A stretch of 9,222 nucleotides of DNA from an uncultured Lachnospiraceae bacterium (GTDB taxonomy: Bacteria; Bacillota; Clostridia; Lachnospirales; Lachnospiraceae). A program made the position numbers and the translations under genes. Where the stretch lies: the NCBI GenBank assembly GCA_900313745.1, contig OMSM01000286.1:1-9222 (forward strand). The letters run 5' to 3'. A model generated the notes under the pieces. It was not told where the DNA came from, did no database searches, and saw only the letters and a list, made by a program, of their open reading frames with translations. Positions 5,949 to 9,222 of the stretch are shown piece by piece (position 1 is the first letter of the stretch; every line of letters begins with the position of its first letter).

Positions 5949-6935
5949 ATGTACACTTCACCGGTGACTGTCGGAAATGTCACCATACCCAACCGAATAT
6001 GGCTGGCTCCTATGGCAGGCGTATCAGACCTGCCATTTCGTTTGCTGTGCCGCAGGCAGGGCGCGGGACTTGCCGCGATGGAAATGATCAGCGCCAAGGC
6101 GGTCTGCTACGGAAACCGTGCGACTATAGGATTGATGAAAACTCTTCCGGAGGAGGCGCCTGTATCCCTGCAGCTTTTCGGCCACGAGCCGGAGTTCATG
6201 GCGGAGGCGGTGCGACGGATAGAGGATGAGCCCTACGATCTTCTGGACATCAATATGGGATGTCCCGTGCCCAAAATCACGGGGAACGGTGAGGGCTCCG
6301 CGCTCATGAGAGATCCCGGGCTGATTGAGCAGCTGGTGAGGAGCGCGGCGGACAACACCCGCCGTCCGGTCACCGTCAAGCTCAGGCTGGGTTTTGACGA
6401 AGGGCACAAAAATGTGCTGGAATGCGCGAGAGCCGCGGAGGCAGGCGGCGCTTCGGCTGTCGCAATTCACGGCCGCACCAGGGAACAGATGTACAGCGGA
6501 AAGGCAGACTGGACGCTGATCGGGGAGGCGGTGAAGGAGCTTTCCGTCCCTGTCATCGGCAACGGAGATGTCACGGACGGAGTGTCCGCGAAGAAGCTCT
6601 TTGACGAGACCGGCTGCGCGGCGGTGATGGTCGGCAGGGCGGCCCGCGGGAATCCATGGGTTTTCCGTGAGATTCTCGGTTATCTTGACCGGCCGGAGCA
6701 CCCGGAACCTGCACGCCCGGACCGGGAGGAGCTCGCCCGGATGATCCTTCGCCACGGCGCCCTGGCCGTGGAATACAAGGGGGAGCTGACCGCAATGCGT
6801 GAGATGAGGGCGCATGTCGCCTGGTACCTGTCCGGGTTTCCCGGGGCGTCAAAACTGCGCGCCGAGGCGGGGCAGCTCTCCTCCTACAGGGATCTGGAAG
6901 TGCTTGTTGGTAAAATTTTCCCGCCGTTGGACTGA
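5949..6935 (+). CDS. dusB: tRNA dihydrouridine synthase
   Basis: A 328-residue FMN enzyme that reduces selected uridines in tRNA D-loops to dihydrouridine with NAD(P)H. The N-terminal TIM barrel carries the FMN-binding start IWLAPMAGVSDLPFRLLC (17-34), SLQLFGHEP (73-81) and the catalytic-cysteine motif DINMGCPVPKI (100-110, Cys105). It continues with VKLRLGF (143-149), the RNA- and FMN-contacting AIHGRTREQMYSGKADW (172-188), VIGNGDV (202-208) and the phosphate-binding VMVGRAARGNPW (226-237). The C-terminal helical domain includes MREMRAHVAWYLSGFPGASK. These match the DusB/Nifr3 branch. I chose ATG 5949 over GTG 5937 because the latter overlaps the ribosome site. The gene follows the DUF6145-like gene by 8 bp, is the last of the argF-birA cluster, and has no clear terminator after it. 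Confidence 0.94.
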   Translation: MYTSPVTVGNVTIPNRIWLAPMAGVSDLPFRLLCRRQGAGLAAMEMISAKAVCYGNRATIGLMKTLPEEAPVSLQLFGHEPEFMAEAVRRIEDEPYDLLDINMGCPVPKITGNGEGSALMRDPGLIEQLVRSAADNTRRPVTVKLRLGFDEGHKNVLECARAAEAGGASAVAIHGRTREQMYSGKADWTLIGEAVKELSVPVIGNGDVTDGVSAKKLFDETGCAAVMVGRAARGNPWVFREILGYLDRPEHPEPARPDREELARMILRHGALAVEYKGELTAMREMRAHVAWYLSGFPGASKLRAEAGQLSSYRDLEVLVGKIFPPLD

Positions 6936-6961
6936 AAAACAGCCTCCTGTGCTGCAGACAC

Positions 6962-6990
6962 TTGCATACTGCACATAGTGGTGATAGAAT
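6962..6990 (+). promoter_or_regulatory. Probable promoter for greA
   Basis: A -10 TAGAAT (6985-6990) with an extended TG (6982-6983) lies 17 bp after TTGCAT (6962-6967), which matches TTGACA at three positions. Predicted start is near 6997, leaving a leader of about 100 nt. It lies in the 162-bp gap between dusB and greA. Confidence 0.65.
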
Positions 6991-7000
6991 TAACGGCAAT

Positions 7001-7062
7001 CTGCAGGAAGAATTAACATATTCTGTCTGCAGAAATCTTGTCCGTTGCGTCCTTCCGCACGG
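7001..7062 (+). promoter_or_regulatory. Two-hairpin leader upstream of greA
   Basis: Hairpin A pairs CTGCAG (7001-7006) with CTGCAG (7027-7032) and AGAAT (7009-7013) with ATTCT (7020-7024), around loop TAACAT, with a 2x2 internal loop. Hairpin B pairs CCGT (7042-7045) with ACGG (7059-7062) and GCG (7047-7049) with CGC (7056-7058), with one bulged T (7046) and a 6-nt loop. Neither is followed by a U-tract, so they are not terminators for dusB. No known riboswitch or T-box core is recognisable. The role is unknown. Confidence 0.45.
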
Positions 7063-7097
7063 CTTATAAAATGAGGTAAAGGAGCGGATACAGAGTC

Positions 7098-7592
7098 ATG
7101 GAAGAACAGGGAGAGAAGAAAACTATTCTGACTTACGAGGGCCTTCGCCAGTATGAGGAAGAGCTGCACCACCTTAAGGTCGTGCGCAGGCAGGATGTAG
7201 CTCAGAAGCTGAAAGAGGCCAGGGCACAGGGAGACCTCTCCGAGAACGCCGAGTACGATGCCGCAAAGGATGAACAGCGTGACATCGAGGCGAGAATTGA
7301 GGAACTCGAGAATATTCTCAAGAACGTCGAAGTCGTTGTTGAGGATGAAGTGGAAGTAGATAAGATCAATATCGGCTGCAAGGTGCTGCTGCGCGATATG
7401 CTTGACGATGAGGATCTGGAGTACAAGATCGTAGGCTCGACCGAGGCGGACAGCCTCCAGGGCAAGATCTCCAACGAGTCCCCCGTCGGCAAGGCCCTGA
7501 TCGGCGCGAAGGTCGGTGAGACCATCACCATTGAGACCCCCGCGGGTGAGGTCAGGTACAAGGTACTGGAAATCCTCCGCTCGGCAAGCTGA
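7098..7592 (+). CDS. greA: Transcription elongation factor GreA
   Basis: A 164-residue, full-length GreA. It enters the RNA polymerase secondary channel and stimulates cleavage of backtracked transcripts. The N-terminal antiparallel coiled coil spans ~8-80; its tip carries the acidic signature GDLSENAEYDAAKDEQ (45-60), whose acidic residues support metal-dependent cleavage. The C-terminal FKBP-like domain (~86-162) holds DLEYKIVGSTEAD (106-118), KISNESPVGKALIGAKVGE (123-141) and a final VRYKVLEI strand. The first seven residues (MEEQGEK) extend slightly beyond the usual start. ATG 7098 is the only plausible start; the best ribosome site AAAGGAG (7078-7084) is 13 nt away, longer than usual. 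The gene is followed 131 bp later by lysS, a pairing I recall as common in Clostridia, so co-transcription is likely. Confidence 0.96.
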   Translation: MEEQGEKKTILTYEGLRQYEEELHHLKVVRRQDVAQKLKEARAQGDLSENAEYDAAKDEQRDIEARIEELENILKNVEVVVEDEVEVDKINIGCKVLLRDMLDDEDLEYKIVGSTEADSLQGKISNESPVGKALIGAKVGETITIETPAGEVRYKVLEILRSAS

Positions 7593-7607
7593 GTATCCGG
7601 CGAGTCC

Positions 7608-7629
7608 GGGCAGAACGGGAGTTTTGCCT
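7608..7629 (+). other. Small hairpin after greA with a GNRA-type loop
   Basis: GGGCAGAAC (7608-7616) pairs with GTTTTGCCT (7621-7629), with two G-U pairs, around the tetraloop GGGA, which fits the stable GNRA class. Only TTT at the end of the arm and just after could act as a U-tract, so it is at best a weak terminator. It could instead stabilise the greA 3' end. Confidence 0.4.
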
Positions 7630-7645
7630 TTCAATATTGATCTGA

Positions 7646-7684
7646 AGTGATCCGAGACGCTCTTAACAGCGCCGTCGGATCACT
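7646..7684 (+). other. Long-armed hairpin between greA and lysS without a U-tract
   Basis: A perfect 10-bp arm AGTGATCCGA (7646-7655) pairs with TCGGATCACT (7675-7684). An inner CGCT (7658-7661)/AGCG (7668-7671) stem adds 4 bp, with small internal loops. The following bases GTTGTAATT are not a run of T, so this is not a standard intrinsic terminator. It ends 39 nt before the lysS start and may act as a leader element, processing site or inefficient terminator. I see no T-box core sequence. Confidence 0.5.
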
Positions 7685-7723
7685 GTTGTAATTAAAAACT
7701 GTTCAGGAAAGAAGAGGTACTAA

Positions 7724-9222
7724 GTGGCAGATCAGGAGAACAGAAATCAGAACACGCAGGAAGCTCCGGTGCAGACCGCCGAGGAGATCGGGCGTCTCCG
7801 CCAGGTGAGGAGAGAGAAGCTTCAGGCTCTGCAGGAAGCCGGCAGGGACCCGTTCCGCATCGTCCGCTATGACGTGACGCATCACAGCAAAGATGTGCTG
7901 GAAAACTACGACGAGCTCGAGGGCAAAAATGTCACGATCGCCGGCCGTATGATGAGCAAGCGGGTCATGGGCAAAGCCTCCTTCTGCCATGTTCTGGACC
8001 GCGACGGACGCATCCAGTGCTACGTCGCGAGAGATTCCGTCGGCGAGGAGCCCTACGCTGATTTCAAGAAGTATGATATCGGCGATATCATCGGCGTCAG
8101 CGGAAAAGTTTTCCGCACGAAGACCGGTGAGATTTCCATCCACGCGGAGGAAGTCACGCTGCTCTCAAAGAGCCTTCAGATCCTGCCCGAGAAGTATCAC
8201 GGCCTGACCAACGTCGACCAGCGCTATCGTCAGCGCTACGTCGATCTCATCATGAATGACGATGTGAGGGAGACCTTCAGGAAGCGCTCCCAGGTGATGC
8301 ATGAGATCCGCGTTTTCCTCGCCGACCGCGACTTCATGGAGGTGGAGACACCGATGCTGGTGGAGAACGCCGGAGGCGCATCCGCCCGTCCCTTCGTGAC
8401 GCACTACAACGCTCTGGATGAGGACAAGAAGCTTCGCATCTCTCTGGAGCTGTATCTGAAGCGTCTTATTGTCGGAGGTTTTGAGCGCGTCTTCGAGATC
8501 GGAAGAGTTTTCCGCAACGAGGGGCTTGATGCCAGACACAACCCTGAATTCACGCTCATGGAGCTTTACCAGGCGTACACGGATTACCACGGCATGATGG
8601 AGCTGACGGAGAGCATGTACCGCTATGTCGCGGAGAAGGTTAACGGCAGCGCCATAATCACCTACGGTGACAGAGTGCTGGACCTCTCGAAGCCCTTCCG
8701 CAGACTGACGATGGTGGACGCCATCAAGGAGGAGACAGGGATTGACTTTGACCTGGTGACGTCGGACGAGGAGGCGAAGCGGCTCGCCGATGAGCATCAT
8801 ATAGAGTATGAGGACCGCCACGTCAAGGGCGATATTGTTAACATGTTCTTCGATGAGTACTGCGAGGACAAGATGATCCAGCCTACGTTTATTATGGATC
8901 ATCCTGTCGAGATCTCCCCTCTCACGAAGCGCCGGCCTGACGATCCTTCCAAGGTGGAACGTTTCGAGCTATATATCAACGGCTGGGAGATGTGCAATGC
9001 CTACTCCGAGCTGAATGACCCGATCGACCAGCGCGAGCGGTTCGCGGCGCAGGACAGGCTCTCCGAGGCGGGCGACGAAGAAGCGCAGCACACGGATGAG
9101 GATTTCCTGAACGCAATGGAAATCGGAATGCCTCCTACAGGCGGAATCGGGTACGGACTTGACCGGTTCGTGATGCTTCTCACGAACAGTCCTACGATAA
9201 GAGATGTAATCCTGTTCCCGAC
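7724..9222 (+). CDS. lysS: Lysyl-tRNA synthetase, class II (3' truncated)
   Basis: A class II synthetase that charges tRNA-Lys with lysine; 499 codons are present before the window ends. GTG 7724 is the start: an in-frame TAA (7721-7723) lies directly before it and AGAGG (7713-7717) is 6 nt upstream. A polar N-terminal tail and helix (~1-45) lead into the OB-fold anticodon-binding domain (~65-155, with VTIAGRMMSKRVMGKASF). The catalytic domain holds motif 1 near FMEVETPMLVENAGGASARP, motif 2 FEIGRVFRNEGLDARHNPEF (around Phe263) and motif 3 GGIGYGLDRF (from ~473). The stretch before motif 2 reads LRISLELYLKRL where many relatives have an A/P-E-L form; I take this as a lineage variant. The last bases encode DVILFP, just before the usual end of a ~505-residue LysS, so very little is missing unless there is a C-terminal extension. 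It is the last gene in the window. Confidence 0.96.
   Translation, partial: MADQENRNQNTQEAPVQTAEEIGRLRQVRREKLQALQEAGRDPFRIVRYDVTHHSKDVLENYDELEGKNVTIAGRMMSKRVMGKASFCHVLDRDGRIQCYVARDSVGEEPYADFKKYDIGDIIGVSGKVFRTKTGEISIHAEEVTLLSKSLQILPEKYHGLTNVDQRYRQRYVDLIMNDDVRETFRKRSQVMHEIRVFLADRDFMEVETPMLVENAGGASARPFVTHYNALDEDKKLRISLELYLKRLIVGGFERVFEIGRVFRNEGLDARHNPEFTLMELYQAYTDYHGMMELTESMYRYVAEKVNGSAIITYGDRVLDLSKPFRRLTMVDAIKEETGIDFDLVTSDEEAKRLADEHHIEYEDRHVKGDIVNMFFDEYCEDKMIQPTFIMDHPVEISPLTKRRPDDPSKVERFELYINGWEMCNAYSELNDPIDQRERFAAQDRLSEAGDEEAQHTDEDFLNAMEIGMPPTGGIGYGLDRFVMLLTNSPTIRDVILFP

Noticed and set aside
6024..6815. 263-codon minus-strand open frame opposite dusB
   Set aside because: It mirrors a clearly functional dusB with all motifs in place; the composition is typical of a GC-rich shadow frame.
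7065..7070. TATAAA as a second greA -10 box
   Set aside because: There is no matching -35, and transcription would start on top of the ribosome-binding site.
7593..7723. T-box or lysine riboswitch before lysS
   Set aside because: The gap is short and lacks the T-box core sequence, and I recognise no lysine-riboswitch structure.
8165..8902. 245-codon minus-strand open frame opposite lysS
   Set aside because: It lies entirely within lysS, whose motifs are intact on the plus strand, and has no convincing start signals.

Overview
The window is about 9.2 kb of GC-rich bacterial chromosome with ordinary core genes, all on the + strand. Both ends are cut: the left end falls inside proC and the right end inside lysS. 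Protein similarity recalled from memory, the birA / small conserved protein / dusB / greA / lysS order, the SleB-type cell-wall hydrolase and the Gram-positive-style signals (AGGAGG-like ribosome sites, TTGACA/TATAAT promoters, GC-hairpin plus U-tract terminators) point to a Clostridia member, most likely Lachnospiraceae with relatively high GC. That placement is an inference; there is no 16S in the window.

Layout. (1) 1-446: 3' end of proC (proline biosynthesis) and a strong, probably bidirectional terminator. (2) 485-1866: a single-gene unit with a near-consensus promoter, a stem-loop at the predicted 5' end of the message, a secreted cell-wall hydrolase (SleB/CwlJ catalytic domain behind a long acidic Pro/Glu/Ala linker with tandem repeats) and a terminator. 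(3) 1871-3399: an extended -10 promoter followed by the membrane pair NfeD and SPFH/stomatin-like protein. (4) 3449-6935: ornithine carbamoyltransferase, the biotin ligase/repressor BirA, a small conserved protein of unknown function (DUF6145-like) and the tRNA dihydrouridine synthase DusB, closely packed or overlapping and probably co-transcribed. A terminator-like hairpin lies inside the first codons of birA. No clear terminator separates the SPFH gene from argF. (5) 6962-9222: a promoter and structured leader before greA, then lysS, which starts with GTG and runs off the window.

Gaps. 282-575 (294 bp) holds the proC terminator, scattered TCCGAA motifs, the sleB-like promoter and its leader hairpin; I see no small gene in it. 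6936-7097 holds the greA promoter and leader. 7593-7723 holds two hairpins without a convincing U-tract.

Functionally the genes are housekeeping: amino-acid synthesis (ProC, ArgF), envelope and membrane maintenance (hydrolase, NfeD/SPFH), biotin attachment and control (BirA), tRNA modification and charging (DusB, LysS) and transcript cleavage (GreA). I see no phage, insertion sequence, CRISPR array, toxin-antitoxin or defence system, and nothing that convinces me of a previously undescribed system. The points most worth a second look are the birA-internal hairpin, the structured leaders, the uncharacterised small protein and the BirA active-site-proximal insertion.
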